Assembly (NCBI GenBank): GCA_026001225.1
Contig: BNZQ01000005.1
Coordinates: forward strand, 1 to 60,023
Direction of reading: 5' to 3'
DNA: 60,023 nucleotides
Source of the DNA: Clostridia bacterium
Lineage (GTDB): Bacteria; Bacillota; Clostridia; Christensenellales; DUVY01
The position numbers and the translations under genes were made by a program. Positions 52,447 to 60,023 of this stretch are shown here, piece by piece (position 1 is the first letter of the stretch; every line of letters starts with the position of its first letter). The notes beneath the pieces were generated by a model. That model had not been told where the DNA came from. It ran no database searches and saw only the letters and a list, made by a program, of their open reading frames with translations.

Positions 52447-54132
52447 TCCCCGAACCGCCGCGTTTCAAAACGTCAACGTAACCTACGCCGACCGAAACAC
52501 GCCCTTGACGGTTTTGTCAGGGGATTTCGACGCGTATACCGACAGCGACGAATATGTGCGCGACGGCGCGACATACAAGATTAACAACTATACAATTCCG
52601 CTTTATTACCGTTCGCATACCAGTCCGGACGGTATATTCTATGAGTTTACGACTCCCGCTATCACTGCCGACAGCGATATGGGTTTAGGCGGGAGTCTTT
52701 ACGAGCAATACGATCCGATCATTCATATTGTACCGAAACAGCTTTTCGTGCAACGAGGTACATATTTTTATATCGGTAAGAAGTACGGTTTTTATGTGCA
52801 TACGAAAGCCGATCGGGAAAGACGAGGCGAATATTTCCGAGGTGCTGGTATTCGATGTACAAACGGTGATGAGCGATGACAGAATCGTGACCAAGGTTAA
52901 ACCGGTTTTTTCTTACAGATACGCATATCTTTGAGCCCCGCGCCTATACCCTGACGGGCGGCTATCAAATCTTTATGTTCGAGTGCGGCGCGTCGGGCGA
53001 GTACGTCTTTAACCGGCAGGGCGCGGGGAACCGGCTCATCGTCATGAGCGCGGTCTTGAACGTTTTAAAGGAGTCCTACGCGAATGAAACCGCGTACGCC
53101 TTGAAAAAGGGTCAGACGTATTACATAAAGTTGGAGGGGATCTCCTCGGCGTCTCTTACGTTCACCCTGTTGTATCGGCCGATCGAATTACGGGTACAGA
53201 AGAACCACAACGCGGTGGACTGGGACGAAGCGACCCGCGAGCAATTTTATATTTTTCATCCTACGATTTCCGCCAATTACAGTATCAAGACCGTCGGCGA
53301 TACGTATCAAACGACGCGGGGCTTTACGAGCTGCGGCTTTTTAAATACAGCACGGCGACAAAAACGAGTTATTCCTCGTTGGTTTTCCAGAATTTTGAGA
53401 CTTTGAATTACGGCACGAACATTGTTTTCTACGCCACGCGACAGGCGGGGTATCCCTGATTCAGGCGCAGACCGACGGTTTGGATTACCTGCTCGGTTGG
53501 TTCGCCGACGGCGAGGATGCCACGCTGTTCGGGTATTTCACGCAAGGGACCGAATACCTGATTCGTGTCGAAAACAACACGGACAGGGGTCAAGCGTTAC
53601 GTTTAAGCACGCGTACGTGCAACTCATCGGCGGCAACGGTTCCAACGGCGTTAGCTACACATCTCCCGGCGGCTCCGGCACAAATGCGACTTCTTCTGCG
53701 GGAAGCGGCGGCAACGGCGGCAATAGCGGAAAACCGGGCAAGGCATTTTCCGGTTCAATCTCGTTGCTTGCCCAAACCAACGCGATCTATCTTGATGTTT
53801 ATGCGGGCAACACCGGTAAACCGGGTAACGGCGGCAACGGAGGCAACGGCGGCGGTATCGGCGGCAAAGGCGGTAACGGTGGCGACGGCGGTATTTGTTA
53901 TTATTACACTTCGGCCAACGCTTATAGCGGATATTTGCAGTCTAGCGGCAGTAATTTTATACGCAATGTATACGGTTCCTCTAATAATTACTATGGCTAC
54001 GGCGGTTCGTACGGCTACGGCGGTGCGGGCGGTACGAAAGGTACAGGCGGTAAACAAGACAAAAACGCCAACGGTTCCGCCGGTTCGAGCGGCAGTTCCG
54101 GCGCGAGTAAAGCGCCCGTATCGTGGTCTTGA
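52343..54132 (+). pseudogene. Glycine-rich secreted surface protein, broken by frameshifts
   Basis: The piece starting at 52319-52343 has a signal peptide (RFTILAVLAVLTAACLFSLPS) and a beta domain to about 52800. The reading then moves through other frames: ANISEVLVFDVQTVMSDDR (to 52934), then EPRAYTLTGGYQIFMFECGA to ~53340, DGLDYLLGWFADGEDATLFG to ~53590, and finally a Gly-rich end with NGGNGGNGGGIGGKGGNGGD to the stop at 54132. At least four frame changes are needed to join them. Either the gene is decayed or the assembly has indels. Possible wall-associated adhesin. Confidence 0.6.
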
Positions 54133-54137
54133 AAGCC

Positions 54138-54166
54138 TTGACGGAAAACGGACTTTATAGTATAAT
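54138..54166 (+). promoter_or_regulatory. Consensus promoter of the retron
   Basis: TTGACG at 54138-54143, 17-bp spacer, TATAAT at 54161-54166. Transcription should begin at about 54172, inside or at the edge of arm a1. Confidence 0.85.
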
Positions 54167-54296
54167 AAAAACGGTTTCTAGAATTGTACTACATACGTAG
54201 TCGGCGCCTTGTAAAAGACGTTGCGCGATTACTCGCCGCCCAAGATCGGCAGATCCACGAAATCGTGGATCTGCCGATCGGGTAGAAACCGGTTTT
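54167..54296 (+). ncRNA. Retron msr-msd non-coding RNA
   Basis: About 130 nt. Arm a1 AAAACGGTTTCTA (54168-54180) pairs with arm a2 TAGAAACCGGTTTT (54283-54296) with one bulge. After a1, G54181 is the candidate branch guanosine (inference). The msr part holds small hairpins ACTAC-ATAC-GTAGT and GCGA-TTAC-TCGC. The msd part is a 17-bp perfect stem, GATCGGCAGATCCACGA (54244-54260) and its inverse (54263-54279). The reverse transcriptase begins 6 bases after a2. This order (promoter, a1, msr, msd, a2, RT) is that of a retron. Confidence 0.85.
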
Positions 54297-54302
54297 AAAA
54301 AA

Positions 54303-55211
54303 ATGGAACTGATCGAATGGTTGGCCAAAGCGACGGGCTATGACGCTGGGTATATTCACGATCTCGCCAAGAATTCCGAATCGGCGTACAACGTCTTTTA
54401 CATACGGAAAAAGGGCGGCAAGCGCGAGATCGCCGAGCCGCGCGAACCCCTGATGAAAGTCATGCGCGCCCTCAACGATCTGATTTTCCGCAAATTAAAG
54501 GTTTCCAAATACGCCACGGCGTACAACAAGGGCGATGGCATTTTAAAGAACGCTTCGCGCCATAAACGGGCCGAGATCGTCTATTCCTTTGATTTAAAAA
54601 GCTTCTTTCCGTCGATCGCGTTTCGGCACGTCAGCGAGCTCTTGTCTAAAAAATACGGCGAAAAGAACGTCGATTTGATTTGGCGGCTTGTGAGCTATAA
54701 AAAAGGCTTGCCGATCGGCGCGCCGACCTCGCCGTTCATTTGCAACGCGGTGTGCTATAAAATGGATTTGCAAATCGCGAAAAGGCTGCGACGGGCGGTC
54801 TATACGCGCTATGCCGACGACTTGACGGTTTCCTATGCCAAGCGCAAGCACGATAAGCGCGACGTGCCCGCCGTTATTAACCGCATCGTGCGCGACCACG
54901 AGTTTCGGTTGAACGACGCAAAGACGCGCGCGGCGTGGGCGGGGCGCGCAAAATGCGTCACGGGCCTGACGATCACGGCGGGCAGGAGTATCACGGCGGA
55001 TCGAAAAATCGATCTCGGCGGGCGTGTCACGGTCGGGCATAAATACAAGGACGCGCTGAAAAAGCAAATCTATAATTTGTTGGTTTTAAAAAAGGGGCAT
55101 CGGCAAAAGATCGCGGGCCGCCTGAATTTTGTCCGCCAAATCGAGCCGGACTACGCGCGGCGGTTGGCGGCAAAGTACGAAAGGTTTGATGAGGTCGGAT
55201 TCTTTGAGTAG
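54303..55211 (+). CDS. Retron reverse transcriptase
   Basis: A 302-residue RT, the usual size for retrons. It shows the retron NAxxH motif (NASRH at 83-87), the RT aspartate in SFDLKSFFPSI (Asp97), GLPIGAPTSPF at 135-145, the catalytic YADD at 170-173, and the retron VTG motif (VTGLTI, 219-224), then a basic C-terminal RNA-binding region. It would copy the msd into single-stranded DNA attached to the RNA. No good ribosome site is seen before ATG 54303, so translation may depend on the ncRNA fold. No recognisable toxin or effector is fused or adjacent. Confidence 0.93.
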   Translation: MELIEWLAKATGYDAGYIHDLAKNSESAYNVFYIRKKGGKREIAEPREPLMKVMRALNDLIFRKLKVSKYATAYNKGDGILKNASRHKRAEIVYSFDLKSFFPSIAFRHVSELLSKKYGEKNVDLIWRLVSYKKGLPIGAPTSPFICNAVCYKMDLQIAKRLRRAVYTRYADDLTVSYAKRKHDKRDVPAVINRIVRDHEFRLNDAKTRAAWAGRAKCVTGLTITAGRSITADRKIDLGGRVTVGHKYKDALKKQIYNLLVLKKGHRQKIAGRLNFVRQIEPDYARRLAAKYERFDEVGFFE

Positions 55212-55217
55212 GTTTTC

Positions 55218-55246
55218 TTGCTTTTTTTTCACGAATCCTGTACAAT
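55218..55246 (+). promoter_or_regulatory. Promoter of the DUF6483-like gene
   Basis: TTGCTT at 55218-55223, 17-bp spacer, TACAAT at 55241-55246. It suggests that the following gene is not dependent on the retron transcript. Confidence 0.7.
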
Positions 55247-55279
55247 ATATAAACGGGGGCGTCGCGCCCCGTATACGGC

Positions 55280-55666
55280 ATGGACGTGATACAGCAAATG
55301 ATACACGGCTCCGGCGAGATTTTGGCCAAATTTCTCTTCCATAAGGAGGAGGATCACGAAATTGTCGTCGAGTACGCGGCTTCCTCGCGGGAAGTCGGCA
55401 TTTTAATTTGGTCGCTGCTCGCGTCGAACGACTACGGCGAGGCCGAAGCGCTCTTGCTTCGGGAATTGGACGATCGGTTCGATTTCGATTTATACGATAC
55501 CGGTTTGGAATTTTTCAACGCTTTGGCTCAATTGACGGACGGGGAGTTGGCCGAACACAGTTACTCCCGCGAAAAGATCGACGAGGGGGCGGGACGGCTT
55601 TTCGGCATTTTAAAGAAAAAATGCGGTTTGAAGGCACAAGCATCGCCGGATTCGGGCCGCGCTTGA
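55280..55666 (+). CDS. DUF6483-like small protein
   Basis: A 128-residue mostly helical protein: DVIQQMIHGSGEILAKFLF at the start, NDYGEAEALLLRELDDRFDF in the middle, and a C-terminal FFNALAQLTDGELAEHSYSREKI, a pattern I associate with DUF6483 of Firmicutes. Function is unknown for the family. It is 69 bases after the retron RT but has its own promoter, so a retron link is uncertain. Confidence 0.55.
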   Translation: MDVIQQMIHGSGEILAKFLFHKEEDHEIVVEYAASSREVGILIWSLLASNDYGEAEALLLRELDDRFDFDLYDTGLEFFNALAQLTDGELAEHSYSREKIDEGAGRLFGILKKKCGLKAQASPDSGRA

Positions 55667-55784
55667 TTCGCCGCCTCGGTCATGTAGGATGGGTCTACTT
55701 CCGTCGATTTTCACATTTCTCGTTCTTTCCCCATATGATGAAAAGGAAATAAACTTTTTACGATAGCGGAGGTCATGGAAACCA

Positions 55785-56672
55785 ATGACGGAACAGAAAG
55801 CGGAAAATAAATACATACGCAACGGATTGAACGTCGAATATTTAAGGGGATTTTTGAACGAAGCGAGCGTTTTGCATATCGTGCCGGAACAGGCGCCGCC
55901 CGAAAAAGAGCTGAAAGAGCCGGAGCCCTCGAAAACCGACGGCGCGTGGCGGTTCGACCATCACAATTTCGAACAGCATTTTCATCAATATATGAACGAT
56001 AGGCGCCGGCAGGCCCCGGAGCCGCTTTTTTATCCCGTTTACCCCGTTCGGCCGATCGAAACGATACCCGGCGAAACGGCGCCGGCGGTTCCCGTTCAGC
56101 CGATCGAAACGATTCCCGCCGTTCCGGTTCAGCCCGTCGAGCCCGTTCAGCCCGTGTTACCGGAGCCGATCGCGCTGCCGCCGGTCGAGCCCGCGCGGCC
56201 CGCGCCGCCGTATTACTGCGTGCCGTGCCGCCCGCCCGTGCAGCCGGTTTTTCCTGGATACGCCCGCAATCTGCCGCCGTATGTGGTGACCCGTATGCAG
56301 GAAGCGTTGGACGATATGAAGAGTTTTAAATACCGGTTGGATTATTTAGGCAATCAAGCGCGGTTTGAGAATTTGCGCGCGGATTTTCGGCGGATCTCAG
56401 ACATCAAGGACCGCGATACCGCTTTGGCGGAAGCCTTTTTCCGCGACATAACGGGCCTGCGCCCCTTGGAATACGGCGTTGAGGAGTATCGCGGCGTTCC
56501 GAGTGAAGTCTTGCTTCGGCGCGTGGCGTTGGATCAGCGCGCGTTGATCGGCAAATTGGCCGACCTGAACCGTTGGTTTTCCCGCACCTACGCCGCCGGA
56601 CGGTTGGACGGGATCGTCCGCGCGGAAGCCGCCGCCGCCGATGAATTAGAGAGATTGATTCGTATTTATTAA
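55785..56672 (+). CDS. Proline-rich protein with helical C-terminal domain
   Basis: A 295-residue protein. Residues ~1-75 are charged, ~80-170 are a proline/valine-rich linker with repeats like PVQPIETIPAVPVQP, and ~175-295 form a helical domain (LPPYVVTRMQEALDDMKSFK...AAADELERLIRIY). There is no signal peptide. The linker suggests a scaffold or spore-coat-like protein. I do not recognise the family. Confidence 0.6.
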   Translation: MTEQKAENKYIRNGLNVEYLRGFLNEASVLHIVPEQAPPEKELKEPEPSKTDGAWRFDHHNFEQHFHQYMNDRRRQAPEPLFYPVYPVRPIETIPGETAPAVPVQPIETIPAVPVQPVEPVQPVLPEPIALPPVEPARPAPPYYCVPCRPPVQPVFPGYARNLPPYVVTRMQEALDDMKSFKYRLDYLGNQARFENLRADFRRISDIKDRDTALAEAFFRDITGLRPLEYGVEEYRGVPSEVLLRRVALDQRALIGKLADLNRWFSRTYAAGRLDGIVRAEAAAADELERLIRIY

Positions 56673-56713
56673 AGATGAAAACTTTTTAAAAACTTTAACT
56701 AAAAACTTAACGC

Positions 56714-58165
56714 TTACTTCCCGACGCAAAATCTTGAAAACAGCGTATCGATGATCGTTTCCGGCGTCGCGACGCCCGTGACCGCGCCGAACGCCGTCCA
56801 AGCGTCCTTGATATCCGTATACGCAACATCCAACGGAACGGAGGAGCCGATTAAATCGGCGGAGGCGCGGGTTAAAGCGTCCGCCGCCCGTTTAACAGCG
56901 TCCCGTTGGCGCACGGTGGTCAGGATCAGCCCACCTGTAAAATCGGTTACCGCCGCCTTTTCCAAAATCATATCGAGCAACTTGTCGAGGTTTTCGCCGG
57001 TCTTTGCCGAAACGATTACTGAATCGAGAGCGGAGAACGGAGAACGGCGAAGCTCGGATTTTTCCTTATCGCTCAACAAATCGGATTTATTGTGGACCCG
57101 TATATGATTTTTCAATGCACAATGCACAATGCACAATGCACGATTTCGGTTTTGTTCCTTTAATTGTCCATTGTCCATTACTTGTTCCCTGTTCTCTGTT
57201 CCCTTTAACTGACCATTGACCACTGACCGCTGACCGCTATCAAAGACTTCCAACACCGCGTCCGCGCCGGCCGCGGCCTTTTGCGCCCGTTCAATCCCGA
57301 TTTTTTCGGGCAGGCTTTCCGCCTCGCGCAGTCCCGCCGTGTCGGTCAAATGAATTTTGAAGCCCTTATAGACGATCGTTTCGGTCAATAAATCGCGCGT
57401 CGTGCCCGGCGCGTCGGTGACGATCGCCCGCTCGGTTTTGGTCAGCGCGTTCAGCAAGGAGGATTTGCCGACGTTCGCCTCGCCCGTGATGACGCATTGC
57501 ACGCCGTCCTTAATCAGCCGCCCCGTATTATACGAGGATAACAGCGTTTCGGTTTCTTTCAAGATTTCCCGCAGTGCGGCCGCCGTGCGGCTCCGCAGGT
57601 TCTCGCCGTCGTACTCGTCGGGGTAGTCGGTCGCGGCGTCGCATTCGGCCAAAATTTCGGTCAAAAGGTTCAGCTTTTCCGCGCAGAATTTTTTCAAGGC
57701 CCCCGCCAAGAGATGCCCGCCCGCGCGTAGCTCGGCGTCGCATTCAGCCTCGATCAGATCGGCGATTCCTTCGGCCTTGGTCAGGTCCAATTTGCCGTTT
57801 AAAAAAGCGCGTTTGGTAAACTCGCCCGCCTCGGCCTGCCGCGCCCCGTGTTTTTTGAGTTCCTCGACGACGGCCAGCGTCAGGGCGACACCGCCGTGAC
57901 AATGAAATTCTGCGGATTCCTCGCCCGTAAAGCTGTGCCCCTCGGGGAACAAGACGCACAACGCTTCGTCGCGCGCGCAGCCGCTTTCGATTTTGCCCGC
58001 CGTCAGGACGCGCGGGGGCAGGGCGGGGACGGGCACGCCCGAATACGCCTGAAAGATTTTGCCCGCCGCCAAAGCCGCGCCCTTGCCCGAAAGCCGGATC
58101 ACGGATACAGCCGCGGGGGACAGCGCGGTCGCGACCGCCACAATCAAATCATGTTTCATCATCAA
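56714..58165 (-). CDS. mnmE: tRNA modification GTPase MnmE with repeat-derived insertion
   Basis: A 483-residue GTPase that, with MnmG, modifies U34 of certain tRNAs. An N-terminal folate-binding domain (1-120), G1 GEANVGKSS near 230, G3 DTAGLRE near 276, G4 NKSD near 359 and the C-terminal FCVGK (the essential CxGK) are intact. Between G3 and G4, residues ~309-355 (QRSVVNGQLKGTENREQVMD through RALCIVHCALKNHI) are extra and are translated heptamer repeats. The frame stays open, so the protein may still work with a loop insertion. Confidence 0.93.
   Translation of the reverse strand: MMMKHDLIVAVATALSPAAVSVIRLSGKGAALAAGKIFQAYSGVPVPALPPRVLTAGKIESGCARDEALCVLFPEGHSFTGEESAEFHCHGGVALTLAVVEELKKHGARQAEAGEFTKRAFLNGKLDLTKAEGIADLIEAECDAELRAGGHLLAGALKKFCAEKLNLLTEILAECDAATDYPDEYDGENLRSRTAAALREILKETETLLSSYNTGRLIKDGVQCVITGEANVGKSSLLNALTKTERAIVTDAPGTTRDLLTETIVYKGFKIHLTDTAGLREAESLPEKIGIERAQKAAAGADAVLEVFDSGQRSVVNGQLKGTENREQVMDNGQLKEQNRNRALCIVHCALKNHIRVHNKSDLLSDKEKSELRRSPFSALDSVIVSAKTGENLDKLLDMILEKAAVTDFTGGLILTTVRQRDAVKRAADALTRASADLIGSSVPLDVAYTDIKDAWTAFGAVTGVATPETIIDTLFSRFCVGK
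57027..57240. repeat. Heptamer repeat clusters inside mnmE
   Basis: Blocks of 7-base units: TGCACAA repeated (57116-57141), TTGTCCA repeated (57165-57178), GTTCCCT/GTTCTCT (57184-57205), TGACCAC/TGACCGC (57219-57238), and CGGAGAA repeated (57035-57052). Confidence 0.8.
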
Positions 58166-58485
58166 AACAAATCGAGGTTCTTGTAATTCCTCATGCCGTA
58201 AAACACCCTCGCGACCTCGACCGCTTTTTCTTTGTCGTCGAGTTTATAGAGCGCGATATAGTTGCCGACGACGCATTTGCGGTATCCGTCCCGTTTCAGT
58301 TCGGGGATATCGGATTCGGGGCATTTTCGCGGCATATCTTTTAGGCCGTTTAACGCGGCTTGTATCGCGTCGATCAAATCCGTCGCCGCTTTTTCGTTGC
58401 AAAGCTCGAATGTTATGTAATCGTCGATTTCGTTCAAGTCGCGTTCGGCTTGCGGCATAAGTTTCAGCGTGTATTTATTTGGCAT
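58162..58485 (-). CDS. RelE/ParE-family toxin
   Basis: A 107-residue toxin: YTLKLMPQAERDLNEIDDYI at the start, LKRDGYRKCVVGNYIALYKL in the middle and VARVFYGMRNYKNL near the end, matching RelE/ParE. It overlaps the antitoxin by 11 bases, and its stop overlaps the mnmE start region by four bases. Confidence 0.88.
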   Translation of the reverse strand: MPNKYTLKLMPQAERDLNEIDDYITFELCNEKAATDLIDAIQAALNGLKDMPRKCPESDIPELKRDGYRKCVVGNYIALYKLDDKEKAVEVARVFYGMRNYKNLDLF

Positions 58486-58738
58486 GTTTCGCCCTCAAAC
58501 GCGCGAAAACGGCGTCCCCGTCCAACAATGCCGCGCCGTTTGCAACCTCCGTTTCCGCCGCGCGAACCTTCGCGACAATATCCGCGCGCGCGAACCGTTC
58601 CTCATAGGCTTTCATGCTCATCACGACCAAATCGCCGTAGCCGTTTTTGGTCACGAAAATCGGTTCGTTCGTGGCGTGGCATAAGTCGGATATATCGGTT
58701 GTGTTCCTTAAGTCCCGAATCGGTATAATTTGCGCCAT
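58475..58738 (-). CDS. Phd/YefM-type antitoxin
   Basis: An 87-residue antitoxin: IIPIRDLRNTTDISDLCHAT, NEPIFVTKNGYGDLVVMSMK, then a helical toxin-binding tail. GGAGGG precedes the ATG at 58738. Upstream, TATAAT-like inverted sequences (58759-58785) could be the self-repression site. Confidence 0.88.
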   Translation of the reverse strand: MAQIIPIRDLRNTTDISDLCHATNEPIFVTKNGYGDLVVMSMKAYEERFARADIVAKVRAAETEVANGAALLDGDAVFARLRAKHAK

Positions 58739-58824
58739 GTGGATACCCTCCGTACTTTAATTATAACGCGATTATAGCATAATTATGCGGCGGCGTCAAG
58801 GGATTGTGCGTCTGATTTTCGATT

Positions 58825-59478
58825 TCAAACCGCCAGCTTCCAAACCGCCAACCCGATTAAAATCAATCCCGACAGCCACGCCAAATTGACGCGGGTCAAT
58901 TTCGCCACGCGCCGCCCGAAATACCCGCCCGAATAGAGGAAAGCGATATCGGTGATCAGCGAAAAGCCGACGACCGACCAATAAAAAGCCACGCCCGTAT
59001 CGGCGAGACCCGCGCCTAAACCCGCCGCGAGGCCGTCGAGCGATACGGCGAGGGCGAGGGCGGCGGCTTCGGCGGGGCGCAAGGTTTTGGAATCGTCGGC
59101 GTCGGCGGCTTCGGGCTTGGCGCGGATATGCAGAATAAATTTCAGCGAAAAGAGGGAGAAACGGATTTCCTTATGCAGTTCGGGGCGGCGCGCGGCGAGG
59201 GCTTTGAAACAGCTGTCGGCTATTTTGGCAAGGCCGAGGACGATGAGCAAAACGGCGCAAACGGTTAGCGTGACGGCGCGGGGAATAAACGTCCCGATCC
59301 ACGAGCCGGCGAACAGAGCCGCCGCTAAAACCGCGCCGGAAACGACATTGACGATCATCGCCGAAACGAAGGGGATTTTGATTTTATTCGCGCCGTAAGC
59401 AAAGCCCGACACGAACGCGTCCACGGACAGCGCGCACGTGATCGCGGCGGCTTCGAGCAGAAGTTGCCAGGTTAACAT
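58825..59478 (-). CDS. ytaF: Sporulation membrane protein YtaF (MntP-like)
   Basis: A 217-residue membrane protein with six segments in two related halves. Each half carries an acidic core: ITCALSVDAFVSGFAYGANK (about 13-32) and LALAVSLDGLAAGLGAGLAD (about 140-160), the signature of the YtaF/MntP divalent-metal family. YtaF is known from sporulating Firmicutes. A manganese-export role is possible but unproven. Confidence 0.85.
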   Translation of the reverse strand: MLTWQLLLEAAAITCALSVDAFVSGFAYGANKIKIPFVSAMIVNVVSGAVLAAALFAGSWIGTFIPRAVTLTVCAVLLIVLGLAKIADSCFKALAARRPELHKEIRFSLFSLKFILHIRAKPEAADADDSKTLRPAEAAALALAVSLDGLAAGLGAGLADTGVAFYWSVVGFSLITDIAFLYSGGYFGRRVAKLTRVNLAWLSGLILIGLAVWKLAV

Positions 59479-59641
59479 AGCTCTATCAGTATATTCGGAA
59501 ATTGGCGCGCGTGCGCGGAACCGCGGAGCGGGCGCGCAACCGGAGAAAGGGGTAAAACTATTTCAGCGAATGTTGTGTCCGGAGGATATTCCGTCTACAC
59601 CTACAAAAAGGATGGCGTGGGTACGGGCAAGTCAATGCGGC

Positions 59642-59698
59642 GAGAGGTATACGCACACCTCTCCGAAAGAGAAACCGCACGGACGGTTTCTTTTTCAT
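59642..59698 (+). terminator. Hairpins with terminator in a conserved-looking non-coding stretch
   Basis: GAGAGGT...ACCTCTC (59642-59663) followed by GAAACCG-CACGGA-CGGTTTC and T5 (59671-59695). The stretch 59500-59700 has no convincing gene and could be the end of a structured RNA. Confidence 0.5.
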
Positions 59699-59811
59699 TT
59701 AAGCCGGTTTTTTCATTTGCGGCGTCCTTATTGCGAGGCTCCTCGGAATCTCCGGTTAGATCGGGGGTTCAGAGGAGGGTACAAGCTTTGGAAGAAAAAC
59801 CGCTCAAATCG

Positions 59812-60023
59812 TTACAACTTTTCCCCCGAAACGAAGGAGCGTGCGGCGGAGAGGATCGTGAAGACGGCGGCCTTGTCGGAGAAGGAACGATCGACAAGGA
59901 CAAGATACCATTCGGGGCCGTGCGGCCACTTCGCGCGGTGTACATTCGGGTGGGAACGGGCGACGGTGGCGGCGTAGAAATCGGGGATACGGACGATCAT
60001 GCTCACGTTCTCGTCCGTGGTGT
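59812..60023 (-). CDS. Unidentified protein, C-terminal part at window edge
   Basis: The frame is open from the window edge to a stop at 59812-59814, about 70 residues (TDENVSMIVRIPDFYAATVA, then RAKWPHGPEWYLVLVDRSFS and a basic end). Either it is the tail of a larger gene or a chance frame. I do not recognise it. Confidence 0.35.
   Translation of the reverse strand, partial: TTDENVSMIVRIPDFYAATVARSHPNVHRAKWPHGPEWYLVLVDRSFSDKAAVFTILSAARSFVSGEKL

Noticed and set aside
57110..57240. Possible CRISPR-like or VNTR array inside mnmE
   Set aside because: Short 7-base clusters of different sequence without spacers, read in frame through mnmE.
59438..59977. 179-codon plus-strand frame after ytaF
   Set aside because: Starts inside ytaF antisense, runs through hairpins and a terminator, and shows no domain.

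Overview
The window looks like a chromosome segment of an uncultured, GC-rich, probably spore-forming member of class Clostridia. The basis is the trpEGDCFBA order, a YtaF-type sporulation membrane protein, YacL-type PIN-TRAM protein, LplB/LplC-type sugar permeases, many sigma-A promoters (TTGACA or TTGCTT, 17 bp, TATAAT/TATACT) and AGGAGG ribosome sites. No rRNA or marker allows a firmer name.

Layout. 1-9.4 kb: carbohydrate locus (two ABC permeases, lipoprotein binding protein, DUF6259-like and WbsX/GH99-like glycosidases, a double pectate-lyase-fold protein, AraC regulator). 9.6-13.7 kb: GT8 glycosyltransferase, PlsC-like and CrtO-like acyltransferases, and a diadenylate cyclase with a long N-terminal domain. 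13.8-21.1 kb: AraC regulator, methanol:corrinoid methyltransferase MtaB, CobW GTPase, GNAT, MetY, nitroreductase, ribokinase. 21.3-25.8 kb: tRNA-Ile(GAU) followed by a decayed island with two integrases, a 5'-truncated SMC-like ATPase and a Cas3-like HD/helicase joined in frame to a PD-(D/E)xK-like segment. 25.8-32.9 kb: complete trp operon on the minus strand. 33.0-44.5 kb: an 11.4-kb element in tRNA-Ala(GGC) bounded by 47-bp direct repeats. 45-51.7 kb: serine-recombinase remnant, hybrid histidine kinase, PIN-TRAM protein, glutamate dehydrogenase. 51.8-54.1 kb: broken glycine-rich surface protein. 54.1-55.2 kb: a retron. 55.3-60.0 kb: DUF6483-like protein, proline-rich protein, MnmE with an in-frame repeat insertion, a toxin-antitoxin pair, YtaF and an unidentified partial gene.

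Two systems stand out. The tRNA-Ala element reads as an integrated filamentous-phage (inovirus-like) genome: HUH replication protein, Zot/pI-like ATPase, small membrane protein, secreted and membrane-anchored pIII-like proteins (one with InlB-type repeats, one collagen-like), many very small genes, a non-coding candidate origin with iterons, a divergent repressor/early promoter switch and a toxin-antitoxin pair beside attR. Several of its small genes share an RNA hairpin just before the Shine-Dalgarno sequence. The retron has a consensus promoter, a compact ncRNA with matching a1/a2 arms and a 17-bp hairpin, and a reverse transcriptase carrying NAxxH, YADD and VTG motifs, but no recognisable toxin gene beside it.

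The chromosome also carries several families of intergenic inverted repeats; one (palindromic core with T6/A6) occurs at least seven times, including three gaps of the trp operon. All calls come from reading the sequence and translations; no database search was possible.
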